Shown: piece after piece, positions 1 to 11,401 of the stretch
How the letters are laid out: each line of letters begins with the position of its first letter
Position numbering within the stretch: position 1 is the first letter of the stretch
Assembly (NCBI GenBank): GCA_011009095.1
Contig: VTPC01091026.1
Location: forward strand, 99,099-163,098
DNA length: 64,000 nucleotides
From: Ignelater luminosus
Lineage: Eukaryota; Arthropoda; Insecta; Coleoptera; Elateridae
Direction: 5' to 3'
Translations under genes and position numbers: made by a program
The notes under the pieces: model-generated
Database searches by the model: none
What the model was told of the DNA's origin: nothing
The model's input: only the letters and a program-made list of their open reading frames with translations

Positions 1-719
1 GAATTAGAACTAAAAGTAAAAAGATCCACTCCTGAAAGAGAAAAATTCAAGGGAAAAGATAGAAAGTATTAAATTCGAGAAAAAGAAAACGTTCCTTCAG
101 TTTTGCTTTTTGAATTCCGCAAATTTGTTGGTCTCAAATACACTGTCACTATTTATTTCCTTTATAGCAAAATGCCTTCCCAGGTGTTTTCAGTTGCTGC
201 ATACATTGTATACCTATCGAGTGGATCATTGTGCTAGTACTAACCTTTTTAGCCTTTAAGACCTAATTTTTCTGTTTTTGCTTTACATTTAATTAGTTAT
301 TTTGGCTTTGCGTTTAGTCCTCCTTTTCATTTTATTTTTAATATTTGCACAAAATACATAAAATCCATCTATTGAGAATTCTCATATAACATATGTATAC
401 GCATGGAAGATGTTCTTTTCGTTATTATAAAAGTGTAGATACAATTCTCTGATTGGAAATAAAATTAAAAGAGCAATATAGAACACAAAGTTTTTGATTC
501 TTTCTAGTTTCAAATAAGTTTGATAAAAATAACAAGTTGAAATGTTCTTTGATTTGTCTAAGGCACTTAGACACACCGGACCACGTTACATATATCTATT
601 TACAAGCTGATATGGTATGACGCAAAGCAAAGCAAATAAATGTTAAACGGTCGCTTAAGATTGTTGCAGGAATTATTCTCCTCTTTCGTCCATGAATATT
701 AAATGTGAAATGACGGAAA
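1..719. other. AT-rich stretch, nothing recognised
   Basis: I see no gene, RNA or repeat structure here. The longest open frame (382..576, minus) is hydrophobic low-complexity sequence with no recognisable domain. Confidence 0.6.
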
Positions 720-1450
720 ATCACAATTAGAAGCGCGTAGCAGAGTACGGAGCTGAAGGTTCACACGAAGTAGACGGCAAACCGTAAGCTATGGTTTTGA
801 CTGTTGAATTTATTCGATCGCGGTAACCTGGACTTCGGGGTTTAAGCGATGTTTGGTTGAATTTGAATTTAGGTCAGTGCAGTGTGAGACGGTTGGACGA
901 GGTGTTAACAGGCTTTCAACCTAGGTGGCAACCAAAATAGATGCTGAGGCAGCTCACGGATCTCCCGTCGGCGTGGCAAACCGGTTTGAGTGGAAGTGAT
1001 TAAAAACATAACAATACAGGACACTGCTCAGACCTCAGTATTGAAATGGTGTAGAATGGTAGGAAGAAGAAAGAAGCGAAAAACTCATCATCGAATGATA
1101 AAAAACCGTAGTCTTAACAAACAGTCGGAACGTGAATGTCGGACAGCATATGGAGAGAACTCTGTAGCTAACAAGGTTTGCATTCGTAGTGTGTCTTGCT
1201 TTTCAAAACCACACCACCCCCGTCAATCTCTCAAAGTGGTAAACATTGGTGTCGGACAGCCAAACAAAGAGCGCAGGCAGGTGCTGTAAGACGTCGCGTC
1301 GGTGGCTTACGTGGGGTCTCATCCTTTGACGATTCATTGCAGAAACCACCTAGAAAGGGCGGACAATTTGGTGTCGCCTTTTGGCAACTGTGCAGATGCT
1401 TCCGGCGACTAGAAGCTCTCATCTCCGGTCAGGGTGACTGGCCGCTCTAA
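720..1450 (+). other. GC-richer island with overlapping unknown ORFs
   Basis: Base composition rises clearly above the AT-rich surroundings. Two overlapping plus-strand frames lie here: 990..1289 (99 aa, very basic, rich in Arg and Lys) and 1196..1450 (84 aa, ending in the short string GQGDWPL). A further frame lies on the minus strand at 1231..1422. None matches a family I recognise. The string GTCGGACAGC occurs twice (near 1139 and 1251). The segment could be a transposon or LTR fragment, a small exon-like region or transferred DNA. The sequence does not decide between these, so I assign no function. Confidence 0.35.
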
Positions 1451-4400
1451 TAGCAGATATAGAAATGGTAAATGCACCTTATCAATACGTCTTAACCTTT
1501 CCACATACCACCGGACTCTGTTTGAATTATATAGAACCTCGATCTTTTCTCAGTGATTTTGTGTTTAGTTTATGCCTTCCCTTTACACGAATTAATAAAT
1601 TAAGTAAAATTATATAAAAAAAATGTGTATGCAAAACAGTAAAGTCTACCCAAAGACGATACCCTGCAACTGCAACAATTCCAGAATTTAGTTCAGTTTA
1701 TCCATTTTACATTGTAGTAGTTAAAATACACAATTACAAGAGTCTTAGTTATTCAGTTTATTCTGAGGGATTCTGAAGATATAAGTATGTTCCTGATGCC
1801 TGATCTATGTGTTTTTAAAATATCCAATTTTGAAATTAGCATCAAAACTAAGTATGTACATATATTTTCGATAAGAGTTCTTTACCAAATTCACTGCATG
1901 TTGTCTTAATTTGTTGTATTAACTTGATGAATTTGTTTTTATTTTCTCTGTCTTCAACCACAACAAGGTTTAATTTCAAAAATATAAATTAATCTTGGAT
2001 TTCGACAGTGAAAGGAAGTTATTTAAGTTTCAGTTCATCTTACTTGATGATAAATAAGTTGGTTGTTTTAATTTTTGGTTAGCGCACTACCGAATTCTAG
2101 TCAAAACTTCTGATTTTGGTACTCTTTATTTTTCTTCTTTTTTCATTTTGAACCTAACAGTGTTAGTATGAAGTTTTGAATTATGACCCAAAAATACCCT
2201 TTTTAGTAACCCACGCCATTTTGTCGATTACAATGACATAGCCAAGTTGTATTAACTTTAATTTCTTCTTGTAAAGCCTGTTTAGATTCTAATAATACAG
2301 ATAGTTTTATTAGCAAATTTCGTCTGCTCAGTACTGTTTACAAAAAGTTTTTTTCCAAATGCACTTAGCTGTATCCCAGTATAGTTCCTATGTTTCAAAT
2401 GAAATGAAATGTCTTGCGCAAGTTATGAAAGAATGAATGCCCAATTTCCACGTGAACCGCATGACAGTACGATATTTAATTCTTTGGTTGGTGATAATAA
2501 GAGAATGGACAAATTAGATGGTTCATCACTATTGAGGTGCATTACAAATTTTAAAATCTGTTTGTCTGACTTGGTGCAATACAATGCCTTACCTTGTTTT
2601 TTTCTTTAAGTTGTTTCAGTTTTATTAACAATAAATTGTATACAGACAGAATGGCAACAATAAAGGTAGATTTTATTAATAATTATCGGTGTAAATAAAG
2701 ACTAATATCGCCAGCTTTGTTCAAAGGTTAAATGTACCATTAAATTGTAAAATAGCAGAGGTATAGTAATCATTGTTATAGTTTTAGTATCATGTTATTA
2801 CCCAAAGTGGTACAATAATATTATAACCTCTTTTTAATGGTGTTTCTGTATTTCATATTTTTTCTTATTATTTTTCTTCTTTTATTCTATAATTCACATT
2901 TTCACAAATACTTGATTGTTACATATTTACATACAGTAACTATTATGGAGTTTTCCATTTTTCTTTGAAGGGTAAATCTTACTTGTTGAGTCGATAGAAT
3001 CAACAAGTGACTAAATGCAAAGGCGTAGACCGCAAAGTATTAATTATTACAAAAAGGAAAGCTGATAGCAAAATTTGAAAGTAAAATCTTTAGTTACACA
3101 TTCCTGAAAAGAAAATGCAAAAAATATTATAAATATATATTATTATTTTGGGTAACTTTTAGTTGCATAAATACTTAGTTAGTACTGATTGTGAGTTGGA
3201 GATTAGCTGTTATTATTATTCTAAAGGCTTAAGGCACTTGCATTCGGTATGTTGTCTATTTCTACTAGTTTTACTATGTACAAAGTTTGTATAGTAAATA
3301 CTACAACACTGTGCACATTCTCTAATAATAGCTTTGTGTGCTTGTGCTTACACAAGTTTCGCTTCTGGCACGTTATTACTTCTGAAAAGTGTTTGCAAAT
3401 ACGATTGCTGTTGTTATACTACAAGAGTAAGCAATTTGTGTACCACAAAGCTAATTAAAATGATGTTCATAAAAACAATGTGCGTAGAAAGATTACATTT
3501 CTGAAATTTCTAAAATTACAAAAACACTCAGAAATCAATTTATGAAAGTAAGAATTAATTTATATCACTCCCACGAAACAATTTTGCAAATGTTTAATAA
3601 TAACTTGGTTTACTAGAGGCTGTACTGCGGTATATTCAAGGTAAAGTCTCAAGCGAAATCCTTGATGCGGCAGTTCGGAATAGATTCGGGGACAGACAGA
3701 ATTTGTAGCCGTTATATTACGTGTTTAAGCACAGAAGATGATCCTTCGAAATTAAATGGGGTGCGTTAGCAAATTCCAAAGGCCTCCAAGCTGGGGCTTA
3801 TGTAGATTACTCAGGATCTTTGAGATCAAGCTATTATTTAGTGAAAATCATGTGCCACCTCGTCGTGGCAGGACATGCTTAGAATATAAAAGTTAAAGTA
3901 TACCGCGTAGTAACTTACATTATTTATTTTGCTGACTTGTAGGCTACGGTTTATCGAAATTATTAATACTGTAATGGCGGCCGGTTGTCTAGAAAGAAAC
4001 CTTCCTTATAATTTATAAAGCATATAAATTAAAAATGCAGTCAGCAACCCGCCAAGCTTGACTTAAGTTTTTCGTGGCACAACATTTCTGAAAATAGATT
4101 TTCTTTTACTTGAAATTGCTGTCAATACCCAAAACAAACAGAAGTAGTAGCTGACAACTTACGTGTCACATAAAGCGACAGCAAATTGGCAAACAAATAA
4201 TCATAGCAAGAAAACGCTCTTATGGACATTATTGGAACAGCATTTGCAACTCTAAATAATTAAAATTCTTCAAATGTATTCGTATTACAGTTTTATTTCA
4301 TAGTGAGAAATGTAATTTTATAAACAATAAAGTATCAAGAAACATAAAGTGTAAATAGATGCCGATTATTTATTATTCATGAATTGCGACGGGTACGTTA

Positions 4401-6029
4401 TTAATAAATAAATGTATGGACGAAAAATTTAAATATTGTTTACATGCTACACAAAAAGAATCTAAAAAGCATTTTGAAGATATGGTTTTGTTTTGCTTAA
4501 TTAAATAGCCCGTTTCTTGTTTTTCGTTTTGTTTTGAGCGTCAATGGAATGTATGTGAATTTATGTATAAAGAAGGATTATGCATTATATTCTAAATAGT
4601 TATTAAATTATTTGAAGATTGGTCATAAAAGTTGTTAATTGTGAATAAAAATTATTAATGCCTATTAGTACTACGATCAGAATAACTTAGTGTGAGTAGG
4701 TATCTTGAAACGGATTTTATAATACTTATTTCGGTGTTAGAGATTTGGATGCAAAATCTATTGTTGCTACAACAAAGAATTTCATATTGTAATTCTGAAG
4801 AAATCAATAAGACGGACTAGCGTGTTTTCTACTGTTAATAGCATTTACTTTTGCTACTGATAACATACAAGTCGTTATAATTCTTGTAGAAGTGCTACTA
4901 ACTCCGTGGTATTTCGTGGATTAGGTCAAAAACCATGCACTCGTGCTTTTAAAGATAGCTTGGAGGTATATCTTTGGAGTGCTCAATTCTGATAGCGCTA
5001 GAAGGCACTCCAAAGGCAGCAAACACTCATCTTACCTAGTCATTGTCCAGAACTTATATCTTAGTAAACTCTCGCTATCTAATCTAATTTTCCTAAACTA
5101 CAGAAGCTATTACTATTAAATAATTGCTATTCCTAAATGTAACTTTTGGGGGTTAGGTAGATTAAAAGATTTCACAGCTGGAGTGCACACAATGTAGAAC
5201 AAATATTTTCTAGAAATTCGAGTCAAGTCAAAGCAAAGGAAATCTAAAGTAGTTTGTCACTGTCTCTGTTGTTTTTTGTGTTATATTTAGTTTAATTGTC
5301 AGGTATTTGGTAAAGCCGCAGATAGTCTTTACAATTGTATAGCTCATGTCAGTTTACTGTATTACATTAGTACTACTTCTTTGTTGTTATTAAGATATCC
5401 TTGAGTTAATATTTCTTGTACACCTTGGAAAGTCATTTGTATAGTTGCTGCCCTCCTGCTCTTTCTTTAACCTTTTTGAGAAACGCTACAGGAAAGATTG
5501 GTTTATACCCTAGATTAATCCATCAGTTCTGATACAAGCTTCCTTCTACAAGATGATGGTGTACATGGTCACGCTTAAGATGTCTTTTTGCAAAACTCAC
5601 ACTTTTATTAGAATAGCAGGTCTTTATTTTTTGCCAAGGTCACATTAATCGACTAACGTTAAACCATCAGTCAAAATGTCTTGGTCATTTCAGGTTTATT
5701 TTGAAATCCAATCTTTATACCGATTAAAAGAATATTCCCTAGGAAAACCAAAATGATCCAAAAATAAAGCTTAGTTTTGTGGCAATCTTCTCAAAAATCA
5801 CTAGTGATCCATCTAACTGGTTATATTTGTAGCGGTTATGCAGTTCTAAATTAAATTAATTAGCTTTTGTTACTTGCAGCAAAGAGTACTCTAACACCTG
5901 TTTTCTTAGCTGCGCTTTTATGTATACAAGTCTGATTAGATTATCCTACCTACAGCTTTTTTAAAACCTGCATTTTCACCAAAATTCCCGATTTCACACC
6001 TACTCCCAGTGCTTATACAGGTTGCTTTT
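1451..6029. other. Long AT-rich stretch without a recognisable gene
   Basis: No coding region or RNA gene could be supported. A moderately GC-richer patch at about 3610..3920 starts and ends with weakly matching inverted strings (TACTGCGGTATA near 3617 and TATACCGCG near 3899), too little to call an element. A short perfect hairpin at 4972..5015 is listed separately. Confidence 0.5.
4972..5015. repeat. Short perfect hairpin (11-bp stem)
   Basis: CTTTGGAGTGC at 4972..4982 is exactly complementary to GCACTCCAAAG at 5005..5015, leaving a 22-base loop. No longer pairing extends outward, so it is much shorter than a typical microRNA precursor. Function unknown. Confidence 0.5.
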
Positions 6030-6663
6030 AAATTGCACGGAACAAATATAATGGCGTTATTGTACGGCAAACAATAAAAAGAAAACTCAAATAAAATGAT
6101 TTCTGAAAACCCCCCTTACATAGCTACGCCGCCTTAAAGTTTTTGCCAAACAAAAACAGATTCTGTGCACTTAATCTGTCTTTATCCCAAAAGTGTTTGG
6201 GGAGGGGTGTAGGCCGCTCTCCATATTTTATACAAAAATGTATTTGAATCTCTAACAGTTTTTGAAATTTTTCTGTTTTTCATTTTTCGCGCGTTACAAA
6301 AACAACTGAAGATGCAAGATCTTTCCCAAACGAAATGTAATTTCTGCATTAAATTTCAGACACTTTTGTGAACAAAAGAGATTTAAAAATTAAAGCGGTT
6401 TCTTACCCCCATTGGAATAAAATGAGTTTCTACCAATTAAGTGCTGATAAAAGCCTTGATAAGTAGTGTAAGCATACCAAATTTCGTTACTGCAGCACAA
6501 ACTGTTGGGGAGTTATTAAAAGAAATCGTTTTTTAAGCAAAACTTCAAGGTGGCGACACGGCATGGCTTTGCAGGGGCACTCTTTCGGAAAACATTTGAA
6601 CTAGGTTTTCGTCTTATCTTTTCCCGTAGGATAACTCCCTTTTAGTTTGTCCCATGCAATTTA
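6030..6663. repeat. Candidate degenerate inverted-repeat element
   Basis: AAATTGCACGGAACAAA near 6030 resembles the complement of the sequence ending near 6663 (AAATTGCATGGGACAAA when read on the minus strand). The interior is somewhat GC-richer than its surroundings and has no ORF. No convincing target duplication is visible. This may be an old MITE; confidence is low. Confidence 0.25.
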
Positions 6664-8023
6664 TATTAATTGTTAAGCTCTTACTAACTAAAATTATGTC
6701 TAAATATCTAGTTAAAAATTAAAAGTTAATGAAAAACAAATTAAAAACTAGACTGTATAATAAAATAATTCTTATGCAATGCATTCTTAAAGCCAATAAT
6801 GGAATTGCAGAGGCAGGTCAATCCTGAGTGAAGGAGCATGGATTTCAAGAAAAATTGTTAATTTTAGCTACTAAATAGGTATATAAATGTAAGGAACAAA
6901 TGCAATGTCTTTTTTTTATTTACCTTATAAGTAGGACTTTCTGTTTTCTTTTAAATGAAAAAATTATTTTCTTACAATGTTACATTCCATTGAGAATATG
7001 AATATGTAATTTCGCCGTACCGTGGGTTAGCACTTACCACGACTATCTTAACTATTACATATAGTGTGGGATTAAGAAAAAAAAGGAGTGTGATGTATAC
7101 TGAGAAGAGGAAGTGTTCTTATCGTCTTCAGAATTCTTACGCTTTATACATGACTGAGAATACTAACCACAGATTTCTCCTCTAAGGGTGACAAAGGTCT
7201 GATAGTACAGTACAGTCATATAAAGAAGAGATTAATCAAATTCATATAATCTAATTTTGCAATAATTAGATGTCTTAAGAAGTCAAAAGGCAAATTTGCA
7301 TAATTATTACAAAATTAACCTTCGTATCTTTGATTATTATTTGTTTCATTTGGACAGTGTACTGCGACATATGCAACTACCTAGTTGATTGGATTTTCTT
7401 CGCACTTTTAGAGGTTCGTCACAATTATAAGCATTTTTCATCATGTATAAAACTGCAAAAGTCTAGGCAAAGGTCGGAGAGCTCCTCCTAAATTGTAAAT
7501 TAAATGCTAATCGAATGGTTCACAATTGCATGCTTTGCTGTACGGATGAATCACTGCGGCTTCTTAATTAAAAAGATGCTATTTTCAGGACGTTGTCAGG
7601 TTGTCTGCTGTTACGTAATCACAAATTCAACCCTTAAAAGTAACAAGAAGATTAGATCCGTCTGTTACATAGCGTTTCAATTGCAATCTTTGATGTATCA
7701 AGGTAGTTGCATATCAATATACCTAGGGCATTCAAAATAACGTAACGTATTGGAATGACAAGACTACAGACTAAGTTATGTGGAAAAAAGCATTGTTAAG
7801 GTCTACAAAAAGAAGATTGATGAAAATATTTTGAAAAAAAAATTTACGTGATAAAATGTAGACCAACAGAATAGTTTTTCAAGATTCTTTGTTGATTTTG
7901 CAAAAAAATTTAGTTTATCAATAAATTCTGACAAGCAATCACTTTTGAAACCACTTAAACTGTCTGTTGGAATTTTCAGAAATCACATTACAAAAAACTT
8001 TTAGTTACACACATGTTGTTATA
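6664..8023. other. AT-rich stretch, nothing recognised
   Basis: No gene or repeat structure could be supported. The 78-codon frame at 7504..7740 has no recognisable motif and is probably chance. Confidence 0.5.
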
Positions 8024-8632
8024 CAGTTATTCACTAATGACAACCCTAGCGGAATTTGAATATGCAACACATCATACGTTTTCACAGGCCATTTCAACTG
8101 GTTTTGTAATTTAATAGACTGAATTATCAAAGACAGCTTGTATTGAGACAATTTGACATACGAATGTCTATAAAGTTGTTTTTAAAGTTAGATAAATTAT
8201 ATTTATTTAAAGCAAAAAGTATGATAATGATTGATTTTTTTAACATAATACAGGAATTAGCTATGAATAACAAACACAATGTAACAAACTAAAACTTACA
8301 AAAAATAAGTAATGGATAAAATAAAAACATTTAAATTTAGATAAATTAATAAAATAAACAAGGTGTGGTTATTGTAACTTGTGTTTAAATTTTGAAAATC
8401 AATATTATATCTGTTTGTTTAGTATTTAAATACGTCTTGAAACTAATTTGTTAACGTCAGATTGAAAAAACGTCAAACTAAACAACCATTTATGATGCAG
8501 CAAAATTGTCTCTGCCTACTAGCTTTGATTTTCAATTTTTCTAATTTAAAAATATCAACGTGCTTTGAAAATGTGCATGTTGGGTTGCCTATTACTTTTA
8601 TCAAGAAGTGCTATCACTGATAAATAACCCTG
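8024..8632. mobile_element. Degenerate TA-flanked MITE, 609 bp
   Basis: The left end (CAGTTATTCACTAATGAC from 8024) and the complement of the right end (CAGGGTTATTTATCAGTGA, ending at 8632) match with a 2-base gap, and similarity continues inward about 70 bases (GAATATGCAACACATCATAC versus AATAGGCAACCCAACATGC). Both ends abut TA (8022..8023 and 8633..8634), the target of Tc1/mariner elements. There is no transposase frame, so it would be non-autonomous. The ends have diverged considerably, suggesting an old insertion. Confidence 0.5.
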
Positions 8633-10056
8633 TATATTCAACTGACTGTTATAATATTTAAGTTAATTTGTTATAAATATTTTTATAAATAGTCGAAAGT
8701 ATTTTCTTATTAGTATTCCTTGTTTTTACAGACCACAGTGGTGGCAGAATATTATTGTTTTCAATAAATATATACCTAAATTGATCCTTGAGATTGTTTT
8801 GATCTTTGAGATCGTTACTCTTTGAATCGCAGTAAAGATGCAAGTAAAAATGGGAATACAAATAAAATAAATTGCAAATTTTTGGAGGTTATCCTATTCC
8901 TTGCCTATTTTAGTGTAAACGTTAATATGGTTGTAAAAAGGTTTTAGACGACGACAAAAATTCAAAATAATTTTCTTGGTATCAGCAGGTGTCCGAAATT
9001 GTGACAAATATTTAACAAACTGTAAAGTAAAGTCTTGGTGGTAAATTCAATTAATGATTGAGATAGGAAAACGTGCACTATTATAGCGAGTGTAAGAGAG
9101 TTTCATATAAAAACAGTATGCAAATCTGGAACAAGCATTTACGACGGCATTCACCAAATTAAAGTAGGAACAACCACAATGAATGAATTAACTGGATATA
9201 AAACAAGAGTTTGAGATAAATGTTATTTAAAAAACATGGGGCAACTAGAGATAGGAATGTTTTAATCCAGAAGAAAATATTCATTTTGTATATAGATGAT
9301 CAGACTGCTGAAGTAGAGAAAAGACAAAACTAATACACACTGGGAAAATCAAATACAACTTACAGTTGTTGAAAATTAACTACGGTTATGTTCAGAACAG
9401 AATGTCTTTATTGACTCAGTAGATCTTCAATAGTTGAAGGTGGTTTCTAAACTTCGAAAGGGAATTTCTAACTTGCCAAATATCGCATAAACACGAAGTC
9501 TGCAATTTTGTTTTGTATGTGAATGAAGGCATATTTTTAAAATATTCTTATTGTATCAAATAAATTTAAATTTTTCTTGTTACATTTAAGCCTAATATAC
9601 CGATTGTAAATTCTCATTAAAAGCTGTTATTAAAAAAACTTTGTTTTTTTCATGTTTTCTCAAGTCTTATTTAATCGAATAATGTTTTTTTAATAAATAA
9701 GCAAATTGTCTGGTCTAAATATAAATAAAATTTTAGAAAGCGCTTTAATTATTTCGTTGTTCTCATGAATAATAATTGACTTTTCCAAAGTTAATTTTAT
9801 GTGTGGTATGGAACCCTGGTAACATTGTAAATACTATAGAATAAAGGAAAACGCAAGTTATATAAAACCGCTCTTGTTCTTATATTAGATTGCCTCCTAC
9901 AAGAGGATTTAAGATGTTACTATTTTAAAATGGAATTTTCTGCTTGTAAATTTATACGATCGATTCAGTTTATTTTTGTCTAAAATGCAAATTAAATTCT
10001 AAAATTTAAACACCAATTACAAGAAAAAAGGATTTTCCCAGTCATAACAAATTTAT
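8633..10056. other. AT-rich stretch, nothing recognised
   Basis: No gene, RNA or repeat could be supported. The minus-strand frame at 8658..8861 lacks any known motif. Confidence 0.5.
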
Positions 10057-10334
10057 AAAATTAACTTTTCTATCATATTTAAACATAGAAATATATTAAT
10101 TGCCTATTTAATTTTAATTAATTTTATAAATGGGAATATCAAATTAGTATAATTCGATTTGTGTAACAAAATAGTTTCATACAAACACACAAAAAATTAT
10201 AAACTGATGGTTAATGACTTTTAAGTAACTTTTCAATTACCTGAACTAATAAAATATAAAAACAAATAAAACCATCTCATAATGTACCATTTCCTTTGCT
10301 AACAAATTATAAGTATTAATTATTCTTATTAAGA
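10057..10334 (+). repeat. First copy of 278-bp direct repeat at gap
   Basis: This sequence is repeated, as far as I can see base for base, at 10345..10622, and the two copies are separated only by ten N. Exact identity directly at a gap points to overlapping contig ends left unmerged rather than a biological duplication. Confidence 0.9.
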
Positions 10335-10344
10335 NNNNNNNNNN
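10335..10344. other. Assembly gap (10 N)
   Basis: Ten undetermined bases lie between identical 278-bp copies. The true distance is probably zero or negative, meaning an overlap. Confidence 0.95.
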
Positions 10345-10622
10345 AAAATTAACTTTTCTATCATATTTAAACATAGAAATATATTAATTGCCTATTTAAT
10401 TTTAATTAATTTTATAAATGGGAATATCAAATTAGTATAATTCGATTTGTGTAACAAAATAGTTTCATACAAACACACAAAAAATTATAAACTGATGGTT
10501 AATGACTTTTAAGTAACTTTTCAATTACCTGAACTAATAAAATATAAAAACAAATAAAACCATCTCATAATGTACCATTTCCTTTGCTAACAAATTATAA
10601 GTATTAATTATTCTTATTAAGA
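10345..10622 (+). repeat. Second copy of 278-bp direct repeat at gap
   Basis: Exact copy of 10057..10334. It runs on without a break into unique sequence at 10623, so this copy is the natural continuation and the first is probably its redundant partner. Confidence 0.9.
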
Positions 10623-11027
10623 TCATTAACAAGATATAAGATAAGTTATTATTGCTAGTTGGTTACATAATTTTTAAGTAAAAAAACTTTGATTTGTAAA
10701 GGTTATAGAGGGTACGAATTTATAAAGAATCTAAATACTGAAAGTAAAAATTTACGATCAAATTTTAGAACGGAAATTGCTTCATTGATTCATTAATAAT
10801 TTCGTAACTATTCCATCCTTTTATTTTTTACTTATCTGCTATTAAATCTTTATGTTCCATTTATTCTAAAATATTATATAACTTACCTACATTAATTTAC
10901 TTTTATTGAAATTTAGTGTTTAATTAAGTGATAATTATTTTTTAGAAATTATTCTAAGAATTTCTCATAATAATTTATGTTTTCAATAATTTTTCCAGTT
11001 TATTAATTATACAAATTAAGAACTCAC
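10623..11027 (-). other. Start of intron after the SLC22-like exon
   Basis: The sequence begins (minus strand) with the GTGAGT donor at 11027 and is AT-rich and non-coding. No acceptor followed by transporter-like coding sequence was found down to position 1, so the intron is longer than the window or the rest of the gene is missing from this contig. Confidence 0.5.
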
Positions 11028-11401
11028 CTTCTCCTTCAAATTCCCATTTATCGCACTTAGTTATTCTTGTGTCAGGATAATTCTGTATAGTTCTAATATC
11101 ATTAAGGATCGAATTATTGGCAATGGAATTAACATCAACTATAGTACATATTCCTAGTGGTTGTGTATAATTTCTCCATAATTCTGAATCTACACCATTA
11201 AAATCGTCCGTTCTTGCACACCACATCTCTCTTTCCGCAGCTTGGAAAGTGGGTACAAATATGTGCCATGTGCAGGGTATGTTAAAAAGTGATATTAAAA
11301 ACGTAAATAATAATTGCCATCTTCCGTAGTCACCAATCGTTGTCGAGATTATATCTTTGGTTTCTTCTTCTTTAGGTTGCTTGGGTTTTTCTTCTGACAT
11401 C
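11028..11401 (-). CDS. SLC22 / organic cation transporter-like, first coding exon
   Basis: This exon encodes the N-terminal 124 residues of a membrane transporter of the major facilitator superfamily, SLC22 (organic cation/anion transporter) type, expected in the plasma membrane. The start ATG is at 11400. An acceptor (polypyrimidine run then TTTGCAG) ends at 11402, so an untranslated exon lies upstream. The exon ends at 11028 before a GTGAGT donor, leaving phase 1. Residues 1..15 are charged and cytoplasmic; GDYGRWQL at 23..30 is the family signature before the first membrane segment, about 29..52. A long extracellular loop follows with Cys61, Cys84, Cys115 and an N-glycosylation site (NYT) near 77, ending in CDKWEFEGE, as usual just before the second membrane segment. 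The other eleven helices should be in later exons, not found here. The family is clear; substrate and orthology are not. Confidence 0.85.

Noticed and set aside
3610-3920. Possible 300-bp inverted-repeat element
   Set aside because: The end match is about 12 bases with mismatches and there is no clear target duplication.
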